NCBI GenBank assembly: GCA_902494585.1
Contig: CABUUD010000033.1
Location: forward strand, 1-17,090
Direction of reading: 5' to 3'
From: an uncultured Collinsella sp.
GTDB lineage: Bacteria; Actinomycetota; Coriobacteriia; Coriobacteriales; Coriobacteriaceae
DNA: 17,090 nt
This document shows, in pieces, positions 1-7,852 of this stretch. Each line of letters begins with the position of its first letter. Positions within the stretch are counted from its first letter, which is position 1. The notes below the pieces were generated by a model that was not told the DNA's origin, did not search any database, and saw nothing but the letters and a program-made list of their open reading frames with translations. The position numbers and the translations under genes are program-made.

Positions 1-550
1 CGACGATGGAGTCGACGGCGCCCACTTCGTGGAACATGACGGTCTCGGGCGTTTTGCCGTGAGCTTTAGCCTCAGCTGCAGCGAGTGCGGTAAAGATGGC
101 GAGGGCACGACGCTTGGCACCATTGCTCAGCTGTGAGCCATCGATGATGGCAGTGACGTCCGCCAAAGAACGGTGGTGATGGTGGTGGGCGTGATGATGG
201 TCCTCGTGGCCATGCTCGTGGCCGTGCTCGTGTTCGTGCTCGACATGGTCATGATGGTGGTGCTCATGCTCGTGTGTGTGCTCGGTAGCTGCTTCGTTGC
301 CGTAGAGCCAGGCCATATCGTGATCGTGGTTCTCGAGCTCTTCTGCCAGCTGAACGTCGAAATCGCAGGCGTCGATGCCATGCTTGTTTGCACGCGTGAC
401 GGCGATCGTAAAGCCGTCGACCGGCAGTGTGGCGAGCTGTTCGCGCAGGTGCTCCTCGCTGGCGCCCAGGTCGAGCAGGGCCGCGACGGTCATGTCGCCG
501 CTGATGCCCGAGGTGCCGTCGATGATAAGCGTGTGCTGATGGTTGGACAT
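1..550 (-). CDS. larC: LarC, nickel insertion protein for the lactate racemase cofactor (3' end outside window)
   Basis: N-terminal 183 residues are present; the rest lies beyond the left edge. LarC is a CTP-dependent nickel insertase that completes the nickel-pincer nucleotide cofactor of lactate racemase in the cytoplasm. The start fits: ATG at 548-550 follows an AAGGAG box that overlaps the larB stop codon, with 10 bases between the genes. Family signatures are DGTSGISGDM at residues 11-20 and FHEVGAVDSIV at the window edge. Between them, residues 91-126 contain 22 histidines mixed with Glu/Asp/Gly, a likely nickel-holding segment. In Lactiplantibacillus plantarum LarC is made by a programmed frameshift between LarC1 and LarC2; that junction would lie outside this window, so it cannot be judged here. 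It is probably co-transcribed with larB. Confidence 0.92.
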   Translation of the reverse strand, partial: MSNHQHTLIIDGTSGISGDMTVAALLDLGASEEHLREQLATLPVDGFTIAVTRANKHGIDACDFDVQLAEELENHDHDMAWLYGNEAATEHTHEHEHHHHDHVEHEHEHGHEHGHEDHHHAHHHHHRSLADVTAIIDGSQLSNGAKRRALAIFTALAAAEAKAHGKTPETVMFHEVGAVDSIV

Positions 551-560
551 GGAATGCTCC

Positions 561-1343
<783 letters not shown>

Positions 1344-1386
1344 ATAAGTTCCCTTCGACGCAGAAAAGTTTAGCACGCGAAGGGTT

Positions 1387-1420
1387 ATTTCCGAACATTA
1401 GAGCATAATTGTTCGGAAAT
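1387..1420. promoter_or_regulatory. 11-bp inverted repeat before larB (candidate operator)
   Basis: Arms ATTTCCGAACA (1387-1397) and TGTTCGGAAAT (1410-1420) are perfectly complementary and separated by 12 bases that contain the candidate -10 box of larBC. There is no T-run after it on either strand, so an operator fits better than a terminator. The wide spacer resembles the layout of ribbon-helix-helix or dimeric metal-regulator sites, but the regulator is unknown. Confidence 0.55.
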
Positions 1421-1432
1421 CTGACATGTCAG
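1402..1432 (-). promoter_or_regulatory. Candidate larBC promoter
   Basis: On the minus strand CTGACA (1432-1427) resembles a -35 box and TATGCT (1407-1402) a -10 box, 59 bases before the larB start. The spacing of 19 is longer than the usual 17, so basal strength may be low or regulator-dependent. Both boxes lie inside the palindromes listed separately. Motif match only; no start site is known. Confidence 0.4.
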
Positions 1433-1434
1433 AT
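1419..1434. promoter_or_regulatory. 16-bp perfect palindrome before larB (candidate operator)
   Basis: ATCTGACATGTCAGAT is fully self-complementary and abuts the 11-bp inverted repeat, sharing two bases with it. It covers the candidate -35 box of larBC. Short, gapless palindromes of this sort are common for GntR-type regulators, but no such gene is in the window and the assignment is only a guess. Confidence 0.55.
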
Positions 1435-1459
1435 TAGATGAAGTTGTGAGGCGAACTTG

Positions 1460-2095
1460 CTAGTCACGCAGGATGATGTCCATGGCGAGCATCAGGTTGC
1501 GCTCGTCGATGGCAAATGGGGCGGCTTCGCGCGTCTTGGGCTTGGCGCAAAACGCGATGCCCGTGCCCGCGGCCTGAATCATGGGGATGTCGTTTGCCCC
1601 GTCGCCAATAGCGACCGTGTGGGCCATATCGACACCGCACCCAACCGCCCAGTCCAGCAGCTGGATGAGCTTGGACTCCTTGGTCACAATGTCTGCCGCC
1701 AGCTTACCGGTGAGCTTGCTGTCCACGACCTCCAGGCGGTTAGCCAGGCAAAAGTCGATACCCGCGGCGGCCACGATCTTATCGGCGACCTCGTGGAAGC
1801 CGCCGCTTACCACGCCGACCTTCCAGCCCTTGCTGTGCGCCGAGCGCACAAGCTCCAGCGCGCCGGGGGTAAACGTCACGCGCTCAAAGGTGCGCTCGAA
1901 CACGCTCTCATCCAAGCCGGCAAGCAGCCCCACGCGCTCCTCGAGTGCCTGCTTAAAGTCCAGTTCGCCGCGCATGGCGCGCTCAGTGATCTTCGCCACT
2001 TGCTCGCCTACGCCGGCCTCCTCGCCCAACAGGTCGATGACCTCCTGGTTGATGAGCGTGGAGTCGATATCCATAACGATGAGGCGTGCAGTCAT
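1460..2095 (-). CDS. serB: Phosphoserine phosphatase SerB
   Basis: 211 residues from the ATG at 2093-2095, preceded by GGAAAGG with 7-8 bases of spacing; an upstream in-frame start at 2140 lacks a ribosome site and adds an unrelated leader. This HAD-superfamily enzyme hydrolyses O-phosphoserine to serine, the last step of the phosphorylated serine pathway. All four HAD motifs are visible: DIDST with nucleophile Asp9 and general acid Asp11, VVSGG with Ser97, Lys142, and GDGAND with Asp165 and Asp169. The small cap region (about residues 17-70) has the RxxxGELDF pattern of the SerB family. Length equals the short archaeal/actinobacterial core form without ACT domains. It is divergent from aspS, and larB follows it 116 bases downstream with its own promoter-like region. 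Confidence 0.93.
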   Translation of the reverse strand: MTARLIVMDIDSTLINQEVIDLLGEEAGVGEQVAKITERAMRGELDFKQALEERVGLLAGLDESVFERTFERVTFTPGALELVRSAHSKGWKVGVVSGGFHEVADKIVAAAGIDFCLANRLEVVDSKLTGKLAADIVTKESKLIQLLDWAVGCGVDMAHTVAIGDGANDIPMIQAAGTGIAFCAKPKTREAAPFAIDERNLMLAMDIILRD

Positions 2096-2351
2096 GGCGG
2101 GCCTTTCCGAGTGCAGTTGTATTGGGGCACATTGTCGCACGCGGCGCGCCTTGGCGACGGCCAGGCCGCGTCAATTGTTTCGTCTCCGTCAAGTCTTTGG
2201 GCAGGAGCCACTTTTTCGCGGCACATCGACGCGGGTGCGATAAGATAGAACGCCATGTCCGGCTGCGCGGTTTACGCAGGCTGGGCAAATCTGTACGACG
2301 CTGCCCGGAACGACACGGGGCGGCACAGATCCATAAAGGAGGATCACTGGT

Positions 2352-4139
2352 ATGAGCCAGACCCGTCCCATTGACGAGCATTCCATGCACACCCGTACCT
2401 GCGGCGAGCTTCGCTTCGAGAACGTGGGCGAAGAGGTCACCCTCACCGGTTGGGTGAGCCGTCGCCGCGACCACGGTGGCCTTATTTTCTGCGACCTTCG
2501 CGACCGCGAGGGCATCACGCAGCTCACCTTCGACCCCGAGCACTCCGACGGCGATGCCTTTAAGATCGCCGAGACCATGCGTCCCGAGTGGCCCATCAAG
2601 ATCCACGGCGTCGTGCGCTCCCGTGGCGAGGAGACCACCAACGCCAAGCTCGCGACCGGCGAGATCGAGGTCCTGACCGACCACGCCGAGGTGCTCAACA
2701 CGTCTGTCACCCCGCCGTTCCAGATCGAGGACGGCATCGAGACCAGCGAGGACACCCGTCTGCGCTATCGCTATCTTGACCTCCGTCGTCCCGAGATGAT
2801 GGCCAACCTCAAGCTGCGCTCCGACTTTACCTTTGCCATTCGCGAGGCGCTGCACAACCGTGAGTTCATGGAGGTCGAGACGCCCTCCCTGTTCAAGTCC
2901 ACGCCCGAGGGCGCCCGCGACTTCATCGTCCCCAGCCGCATCCAGCCGGGCAACTTCTACGCCCTGCCGCAGTCCCCGCAGCTTCTGAAGCAGCTGCTCA
3001 TGGTCGGTGGCGTCGAGCGCTACTACCAGGTTGCCAAGTGCTTCCGCGACGAGGACCTGCGTGCCGACCGTCAGCCCGAGTTCACCCAGGTCGATATCGA
3101 GATGTCCTTCGTGGACCAGAATGACGTCATGAGCGCGCTCGAGGAGGTCCTGGCCGACGCCTTCGGCCGCATGGGCGTCGAGATGCCCACGCCGCTGCGT
3201 CGCATGGACTACTGGGAGGCCATGGACACCTATGGCTCCGACAAGCCCGATACCCGCTATGGCATGCACCTGGTCGACCTGACCGACATCTTTGCCAACT
3301 CCAAGTTCAAGGTCTTTGCGACTGCCGCAAACGAGGAGGGCTCTGCCGTCAAGGCCATTAACGCCAAGGGCGCCGGTGCCTGGGCACGTGCCAAGATCGA
3401 TAAGCTCGCCGGCGTGGCTTCCACGTTTGGCGCCAAGGGCCTGGCATGGATCGCCTTCCGCGAGGACGGCTCCATCAACAGCCCCATCGTCAAGTTCTTC
3501 TCGGACGAGGAGATGGTGGCTCTGCGCGAGCGCATGGACGTCGAGCCCGGCGACCTTGTGATGTTTGCCGCCGGCCCGCGCCTGCTCTCTGACGAGATCC
3601 TGGGCGGCATGCGTTCCCACATGGCCAACGCGCTCGAGATCAAGCGCGAGGGCCACGACTTCCTGTGGGTCGTCAACTTCCCGCTGTTCCACTGGGATGA
3701 GGACCGCAAGGTCTACGCTGCCGAGCATCAGCCCTTCACGCTGCCGACCGAGACCGACATCGCCAAGATCGAGGCCGACCCGTTGGCAGCTGGTTCTTGC
3801 ACCTACGACTTTGTCATGGACGGCTTTGAGGCCGGCGGCGGCGGTATGCGTATCCACAACGCCGAGATGCAGATGTCTATGCTCAAGCTCCTGGGCTTTA
3901 CCGAGGAGCGCGCCGAGTCGCAGTTCGGCTTCCTCATGGAGGCCCTCAAGTTTGGTGCGCCCCCGATGGGCGGTTTCGCTCTGGGCCTGGACCGCGTGTG
4001 CATGCTGCTCACCGGTTCCGACTCCATCCGCGACGTCATGGCGTTCCCCAAGACGGCCAGCGGCTCCGACCTTATGTCGGGTGCTCCGAGTGCCGTTTCC
4101 GGCGCCCAGCTCAAGGACGTCAGCCTGCGCCTGATGTAG
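2352..4139 (+). CDS. aspS: Aspartyl-tRNA synthetase, bacterial type, probably non-discriminating
   Basis: 595 residues, the usual length for the bacterial enzyme, which charges tRNA with aspartate. AAAGGAGG precedes the ATG by 9 bases, so the first Met is used rather than Met12. Order of domains: N-terminal OB-fold anticodon-binding domain (about 13-115), class II catalytic core with motif 2 FRDEDLRADRQPEFTQ from residue 231, an inserted GAD domain (about 300-430), and motif 3 GLDRVCMLL near residue 545. In the anticodon domain, RRRDHGG carries His41 and SRGEE carries Gly92. These are the residues known from non-discriminating enzymes (His31 and Gly83 in Pseudomonas aeruginosa), whereas E. 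coli has Leu at the first position. If so, it would also make Asp-tRNA(Asn) for GatCAB amidation. It is apparently monocistronic, with a strong terminator 25 bases after the stop. Confidence 0.97.
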   Translation: MSQTRPIDEHSMHTRTCGELRFENVGEEVTLTGWVSRRRDHGGLIFCDLRDREGITQLTFDPEHSDGDAFKIAETMRPEWPIKIHGVVRSRGEETTNAKLATGEIEVLTDHAEVLNTSVTPPFQIEDGIETSEDTRLRYRYLDLRRPEMMANLKLRSDFTFAIREALHNREFMEVETPSLFKSTPEGARDFIVPSRIQPGNFYALPQSPQLLKQLLMVGGVERYYQVAKCFRDEDLRADRQPEFTQVDIEMSFVDQNDVMSALEEVLADAFGRMGVEMPTPLRRMDYWEAMDTYGSDKPDTRYGMHLVDLTDIFANSKFKVFATAANEEGSAVKAINAKGAGAWARAKIDKLAGVASTFGAKGLAWIAFREDGSINSPIVKFFSDEEMVALRERMDVEPGDLVMFAAGPRLLSDEILGGMRSHMANALEIKREGHDFLWVVNFPLFHWDEDRKVYAAEHQPFTLPTETDIAKIEADPLAAGSCTYDFVMDGFEAGGGGMRIHNAEMQMSMLKLLGFTEERAESQFGFLMEALKFGAPPMGGFALGLDRVCMLLTGSDSIRDVMAFPKTASGSDLMSGAPSAVSGAQLKDVSLRLM

Positions 4140-4163
4140 GCGAGCGGCTACCTATTGCCAGCA

Positions 4164-4197
4164 ACGAGGGAAGGACGTGTGCCTCCCCTCGTTTTTT
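4164..4197 (+). terminator. Intrinsic terminator of aspS
   Basis: Arms ACGAGGGAAGG (4164-4174) and CCTCCCCTCGT (4182-4192) pair with one mismatch around a 7-base loop and run into six T residues. Confidence 0.88.
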
Positions 4198-4222
4198 GTG
4201 AGACGGGGGTGCGCCGGTAACG

Positions 4223-4228
4223 TACAAT
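4223..4228 (+). promoter_or_regulatory. Candidate -10 box of ptsH
   Basis: TACAAT lies 54 bases before the ptsH start, just after the aspS terminator, where a new promoter is required. No convincing -35 box was found at the right distance. Confidence 0.3.
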
Positions 4229-4282
4229 AACTACCACGTGGCTGGGTTTGCCGGCCGAATGTGCGATGTCGTGGGAGGGGAC

Positions 4283-4531
4283 ATGGTCGAGTTTACAAAG
4301 ACGATTAAAGATCCGTTGGGATTACATGCCCGCCCGGTTGCGCTGCTCTATGACATCATTGCCAAGCATCGTTGCGACGTGTCAGTCAGTATCGGCGATC
4401 GCCACACGAATGGCCGCGATGTCATGGGACTCATGGCTCTCTACGGCGAGTGCGGCGAGGACATCATCTTCCGCGTTTCGGGCGTAGACGAGGCTTCCTG
4501 CGTTACGTCGATCAGAAATCTCTCACTCTAA
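4283..4531 (+). CDS. ptsH: HPr phosphocarrier protein with Asp in place of regulatory Ser46
   Basis: 82 residues from the ATG at 4283, preceded at close range by GGAGGGG; starts further upstream add residues not found in HPr. HPr carries phosphate from Enzyme I to the sugar-specific EIIA proteins of the PTS in the cytoplasm. The active site GLHARPVA places the phosphorylated histidine exactly at residue 15, followed by Arg17. The second landmark, usually K-S-I-M-G-V-M around Ser46, reads GRDVMGLM, with Asp46 in place of the serine that HPr kinase modifies in Firmicutes. It therefore cannot be Ser-phosphorylated there and may resemble the phosphorylated form permanently. It stands alone between two terminators, with no ptsI nearby. 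PTS transport, signalling, or both are possible. Confidence 0.93.
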   Translation: MVEFTKTIKDPLGLHARPVALLYDIIAKHRCDVSVSIGDRHTNGRDVMGLMALYGECGEDIIFRVSGVDEASCVTSIRNLSL

Positions 4532-4538
4532 GCATGAT

Positions 4539-4580
4539 AGGGCGTGGTAAAGGATGGTCCTTTGCCGTGCCCTTTTGTTT
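4539..4580 (+). terminator. Intrinsic terminator of ptsH
   Basis: A 16-bp stem (4539-4554 with 4558-4573), including three G-T wobbles, closes a 3-base loop and is followed by TTTGTTT. It starts 8 bases after the ptsH stop. Confidence 0.88.
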
Positions 4581-4623
4581 CGTATAGGAAACTTTTTCGA
4601 AATCTGAATGTGGACCCTTTCCA

Positions 4624-4677
4624 AAAAGTTAACCACGTGTTAGTTTACTAAAGCGAACATAGGCGTGGTTAACTTTT
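4624..4677. promoter_or_regulatory. 14-bp inverted repeat in the feo promoter region (candidate iron-regulator site)
   Basis: Arms AAAAGTTAACCACG (4624-4637) and CGTGGTTAACTTTT (4664-4677) are perfectly complementary, separated by 26 bases. The GTTAAC centres of the arms are 40 bases apart. The spacer has a smaller TTAGT/ACTAA repeat. No T-run follows, so this is more likely a pair of operator half-sites around the feo promoter than a terminator. GTGGTTAACT from the right arm recurs at 7853-7862. A DtxR-type iron repressor is plausible but unproven. Confidence 0.55.
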
Positions 4678-4719
4678 ACCGCGTCGATGTTGAGGACGAA
4701 CTGACGTTAGGAGCCACTC

Positions 4720-4962
4720 ATGTCTTGCGGACCGCAGATGCCGGCAATGCCGCTTTCGATGGTAAAAGCGGGCGAAACCGTGCGCGTGTCTCGTGTAAAG
4801 GGCAATGAGGATATGAAGCACCACCTCAAGGACCTCGGCTTTGTCGAGGGCAGCGAAATCCACGTGGTGAGCTCGAGTGGCGCCAATATCATCGTCACTG
4901 TGCTGGGCGCACGCTTTGGTATCGATTCCAAGGTTGCCATGCACATCATGACCGTCGGTTAG
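4720..4962 (+). CDS. feoA: FeoA family protein (first copy)
   Basis: 80 residues; AGGAG lies 8 bases before the ATG. FeoA is a small cytoplasmic SH3-like protein thought to act on the FeoB iron(II) transporter, its exact role being unsettled. The core KAGETVRVSRVKGNEDMKHH, then LGFVEGSEIHVV, then IDSKVAMHIMTV follows the typical FeoA beta-barrel pattern, after an unusual Met/Pro-rich 14-residue leader beginning MSCGPQMP. It is the first gene of feoA-feoA-feoB, 39 bases before the second copy. An inverted repeat upstream suggests iron-responsive control. Confidence 0.9.
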   Translation: MSCGPQMPAMPLSMVKAGETVRVSRVKGNEDMKHHLKDLGFVEGSEIHVVSSSGANIIVTVLGARFGIDSKVAMHIMTVG

Positions 4963-5001
4963 TCTGCAGCATTTCATAAAAACCGAAAGGGGGACAAGAG
5001 G

Positions 5002-5223
5002 ATGAAGACGTTGGGTGACGTTAAGGTGGGCGAGAGCTCCACCATCGTCAAGCTTCACGGTGAGGGTGCGCTTCGCCGCCACCTTATGGACCTGGGGCTC
5101 ATCAAGGGCACTTCGTTCAAGGTGGTGAAGGTTGCACCGCTCGGTGATCCGGTCGAGATCAACGTGCGCGGCTACGAGCTTTCCATCCGCAAGGAGGAGG
5201 CCGCCGTCGTCGAGGTTCAGTAA
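5002..5223 (+). CDS. feoA: FeoA family protein (second copy)
   Basis: 73 residues; GAAAGGGGG lies about 12 bases before the ATG, a slightly long spacing. Sequence landmarks of the FeoA SH3-like fold are LGDVKVGESSTIVKL, HLMDLGLIKGTSFKVV, DPVEINVRGYELSIRKEEAAVV. It is closer to canonical stand-alone FeoA than the first copy, which has a longer leader and diverges in the last strands. Two FeoA proteins with one FeoB is a common arrangement in Gram-positive anaerobes; the two may bind as a heteromer or differ in function. feoB follows after 123 bases that contain two hairpins. Confidence 0.92.
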   Translation: MKTLGDVKVGESSTIVKLHGEGALRRHLMDLGLIKGTSFKVVKVAPLGDPVEINVRGYELSIRKEEAAVVEVQ

Positions 5224-5242
5224 GGACTCGCGGCGCATATTT

Positions 5243-5278
5243 CTGCAGATAAAGTTAGGTTTTTCTAACTTAATGCAG
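5243..5278. promoter_or_regulatory. AT-rich inverted repeat between feoA and feoB
   Basis: AAGTTAG (5252-5258) and CTAACTT (5265-5271) are perfect arms around six bases, nested in outer arms CTGCA (5243-5247) and TGCAG (5274-5278). The T-run lies in the loop, not after the stem, so it is not a normal terminator. It could be an internal iron-regulator site (TTAG/CTAA half-sites recall DtxR-type boxes, though the spacing differs) or an RNA hairpin affecting feoB message. Confidence 0.45.
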
Positions 5279-5300
5279 CGTCTTTGAAGCACATTATCCA

Positions 5301-5326
5301 GCCTGCGCGGAGAAAGCAGCGCGGGC
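5301..5326 (+). other. GC-rich hairpin just before feoB
   Basis: GCCTGCGC (5301-5308) and GCGCGGGC (5319-5326) form an 8-bp stem with one G-T pair around a 10-base loop, ending 20 bases before the feoB start. No T-run follows. It may stabilise the feoB message or influence initiation. Confidence 0.35.
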
Positions 5327-5346
5327 ACACAAGGAAGAAGGATTGA

Positions 5347-7674
5347 ATGGCGGATTCTCAGATCCATGTCGCGCTGGCGGGTAACCCCAACTGCGGCAAG
5401 ACCACGCTTTTCAACCTGATCACCGGCGCCAACGGCTACGTTGGCAACTGGCCCGGCGTCACGGTTGAGAAAAAGGAAGCCAAGCTCCTAAGCGACAAGA
5501 ACGTTACCATCACGGACCTCCCTGGCATCTACTCGCTTTCCCCCTACAGCCCCGAGGAGCAATGCTCGCGCGATTACCTCATGAGCGGCGAGCCCGATGT
5601 TGTCGTTCAGGTCGTCGATGCCACCAACCTCGAGCGTAACCTGTACCTGGCGCTTCAGGTTATCGAGACCGGCCTGCCCGTGGTCGTTGCCCTCAACATG
5701 GCCGACCTGGTCGAGAAGAACGGCGATAAGATCGACACCGACAAGCTTTCCAAGAAGCTCGGTTGTCCGGTCATGATGATCTCGGCTCTTAAGAACAAGG
5801 GCATCAAGGAGCTCTTCGAGCAGGTCAAGAAGTCCGCTTCTTCTAAGGGCCAGGTGCCGGAGCACAAGTTCGATTCCTCCATCGAGGACGTTCTGGACCA
5901 CATCGAGAACAACCTTCCGGCGAGCGTTCCCGCCAACAAGCGTCGCTACTACGCCGTCAAGCTGTTTGAGCGCGATGCAGACGCCTGCAAGCTCATCAAC
6001 CTCACCAAGGAGAAGGCCGCTCGCGTGGAGGAGCTGGTCGCCCAGTGCGAGCAGGACTGCGACGACGATGCCGAGTCCATCATCACCGGTGAGCGCTATG
6101 GCGTCATCGCGCACATCATCGACGAGTGCATGACAAAGGCTCCGGCAAAGATGAGCACCTCCGAGAAGATCGACCGCGTGGTTACCAACCGTATCCTGGG
6201 CCTGCCGATCTTTGTGGTCATCATGTTCTGCGTGTACTACATCGCCGTTTCTACCTTGGGCGGCACGGTGACCGACTTCACCAACGACCAGCTCTTCGGT
6301 ACCGACGGTTGGTACGTGCTCGGTCAGGGTCGCGACGCCTACGACGCAGCTGTCGAGGCTGCGGGCGACAATGCCGACTCGGTCGACCCGGCACAGTACG
6401 GCCCCTATGTTCCGGGTATTACCACCGTGGTGCACGACGCCCTTGTGGCGGGTGGCACCGAGGACGGCGGCCTGGTCGATTCGCTCGTCTGTGACGGTAT
6501 CGTCGGCGGCCTGGGCGCCATCTTCGGCTTCGTCCCGCAGATGTTCCTGCTGTTCGTCATGCTGTCCTTCCTGGAGGACTGCGGCTATATGGCCCGCGTC
6601 GCCTTCATCATGGACCGCGTGTTCCGCCGCTTTGGCCTGTCCGGTAAGTCCTTTATCCCCATGCTCGTGTCCTCGGGCTGCGGCGTCCCCGGCGTCATGG
6701 CCACCAAGACCATCGAGAACGAGAAGGACCGCCGCATGACGGTCATGACCACCACGTTCATTCCCTGTGGCGCTAAGCTGCCGATCATCGCCCTGCTCAT
6801 GGGCTCCATCATCGGCGATTCTTCCACCACCGCCGCGTGGATCAGCCCGCTCTTCTACTTCCTGGGCGTCTTTGCCGTCATCGCCTCGGGCCTCATGCTC
6901 AAGAAGACCAAGCTCTTCGCCGGTCGCCCGACGCCGTTCGTTATGGAGCTTCCTGCCTACCACTTCCCGGCGATCCGCTCTTGGGCGCTGCACGTGTGGG
7001 AGCGCTGCTGGGCCTTTATCAAGAAGGCCGGCACGGTCATCTTCGCCTCTACCGTCGTGGTATGGTTCCTCTCCAACTTTGGTAGCTACAACGGCGCCTT
7101 TGGCTTCCTGCCTGCCATGGAGGGCATCCCCGAGGAGTTCATGGACTACTCCGTGCTTGCCATGCTCGGCAACCTGGTCGCCTGGATCTTCGCCCCGCTC
7201 GGCTTTAGCACCTGGCAGGCAACCGCGCTGACTGTCTCTGGCCTCGTCGCCAAGGAGAACGTCGTCGCCACCGCCGGCTCGCTGCTGTCCGTTGCCGACG
7301 CCGCCGAGACCGACCCGAGCCTGTGGACCGCGTTTGCCGGCATGTTCCCGACTATGGGCGCTTGCGTTGCCTTTGGCGCTTTCAACCTGCTGTGCGCCCC
7401 GTGCTTTGCCGCCATGGGCACTATCCGCAACCAGATGGACTCCGGCAAGTGGACCGCGATTGCCATCGGCTACGAGTGCGCCTTCGCTTGGGTCATCGGC
7501 CTGTTCATCAACCAGTTCTACAACCTGCTTGTCCTTGGGCAGTTTGGTATCTGGACGATTGTCGCTATCGTGCTGCTGGTTGCGATGCTCTTCCAGATCT
7601 TCCGTCCCATGCCCAAACACGCATGGACCGACGAGGACGAGACCAACACTGCTTCCGCCGCAGTTTCCGCTTAA
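5347..7674 (+). CDS. feoB: FeoB, iron(II) transporter with N-terminal GTPase domain
   Basis: 775 residues, normal for FeoB; AAGGA lies 6 bases before the ATG. It imports ferrous iron across the cytoplasmic membrane. The N-terminal G domain shows G1 GNPNCGKT (12-19), G2 Thr39 in NWPGVT, G3 DLPG (57-60), G4 NMAD (117-120) and G5 SAL (146-148), followed by the helical GDI region to about residue 270. The membrane part begins near residue 282; the two gate repeats with conserved cysteines appear as SSGCGVPGVMATKTIENEKDRR and FIPCGAKLPI. The loop between the first and second membrane segments is about 78 residues and acidic (about 307-384), roughly twice that of E. coli FeoB. The C-terminus is a short charged tail. 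It is preceded by two feoA genes and followed by a strong terminator. Confidence 0.97.
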   Translation: MADSQIHVALAGNPNCGKTTLFNLITGANGYVGNWPGVTVEKKEAKLLSDKNVTITDLPGIYSLSPYSPEEQCSRDYLMSGEPDVVVQVVDATNLERNLYLALQVIETGLPVVVALNMADLVEKNGDKIDTDKLSKKLGCPVMMISALKNKGIKELFEQVKKSASSKGQVPEHKFDSSIEDVLDHIENNLPASVPANKRRYYAVKLFERDADACKLINLTKEKAARVEELVAQCEQDCDDDAESIITGERYGVIAHIIDECMTKAPAKMSTSEKIDRVVTNRILGLPIFVVIMFCVYYIAVSTLGGTVTDFTNDQLFGTDGWYVLGQGRDAYDAAVEAAGDNADSVDPAQYGPYVPGITTVVHDALVAGGTEDGGLVDSLVCDGIVGGLGAIFGFVPQMFLLFVMLSFLEDCGYMARVAFIMDRVFRRFGLSGKSFIPMLVSSGCGVPGVMATKTIENEKDRRMTVMTTTFIPCGAKLPIIALLMGSIIGDSSTTAAWISPLFYFLGVFAVIASGLMLKKTKLFAGRPTPFVMELPAYHFPAIRSWALHVWERCWAFIKKAGTVIFASTVVVWFLSNFGSYNGAFGFLPAMEGIPEEFMDYSVLAMLGNLVAWIFAPLGFSTWQATALTVSGLVAKENVVATAGSLLSVADAAETDPSLWTAFAGMFPTMGACVAFGAFNLLCAPCFAAMGTIRNQMDSGKWTAIAIGYECAFAWVIGLFINQFYNLLVLGQFGIWTIVAIVLLVAMLFQIFRPMPKHAWTDEDETNTASAAVSA

Positions 7675-7703
7675 GTCCGAATAAGGATTAACCCCTTTCC
7701 ACG

Positions 7704-7735
7704 AGCCCGGGTGTCCCAGCGACCCCGGGCTTTTT
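7704..7735 (+). terminator. Intrinsic terminator of the feo operon
   Basis: AGCCCGGG (7704-7711) pairs with CCCGGGCT (7724-7731) around a 12-base loop and runs into five T residues, 29 bases after the feoB stop. Confidence 0.85.
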
Positions 7736-7852
7736 GTGCATGGGAGACAGATTACTTTGCCCCAGAAGTTAAGATGTGGCGTTTCCGCAGATAAAACCGA
7801 CCAAAATAAACCTTTCCCCTTTTGGTAGGTGGAGAATGGGGTAAAGTAAGTG

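Noticed and set aside
2096..2351. Possible T-box or other riboswitch leader before aspS
   Set aside because: No T-box bulge sequence, no specifier stem and no terminator/antiterminator pair could be found in the leader; only a small CTGCG/CGCAG hairpin is visible.
1983..3857. Long minus-strand open frame opposite aspS and serB (624 codons)
   Set aside because: It is the shadow of aspS caused by strong GC-rich codon bias; the product has low-complexity Gly/Leu/Val/Asp composition and no domain, while aspS on the other strand is unmistakable.
5488..7620. 710-codon minus-strand open frame opposite feoB
   Set aside because: Antisense shadow of feoB; composition is Asp/Gly/His-rich without recognisable motifs or ribosome site.
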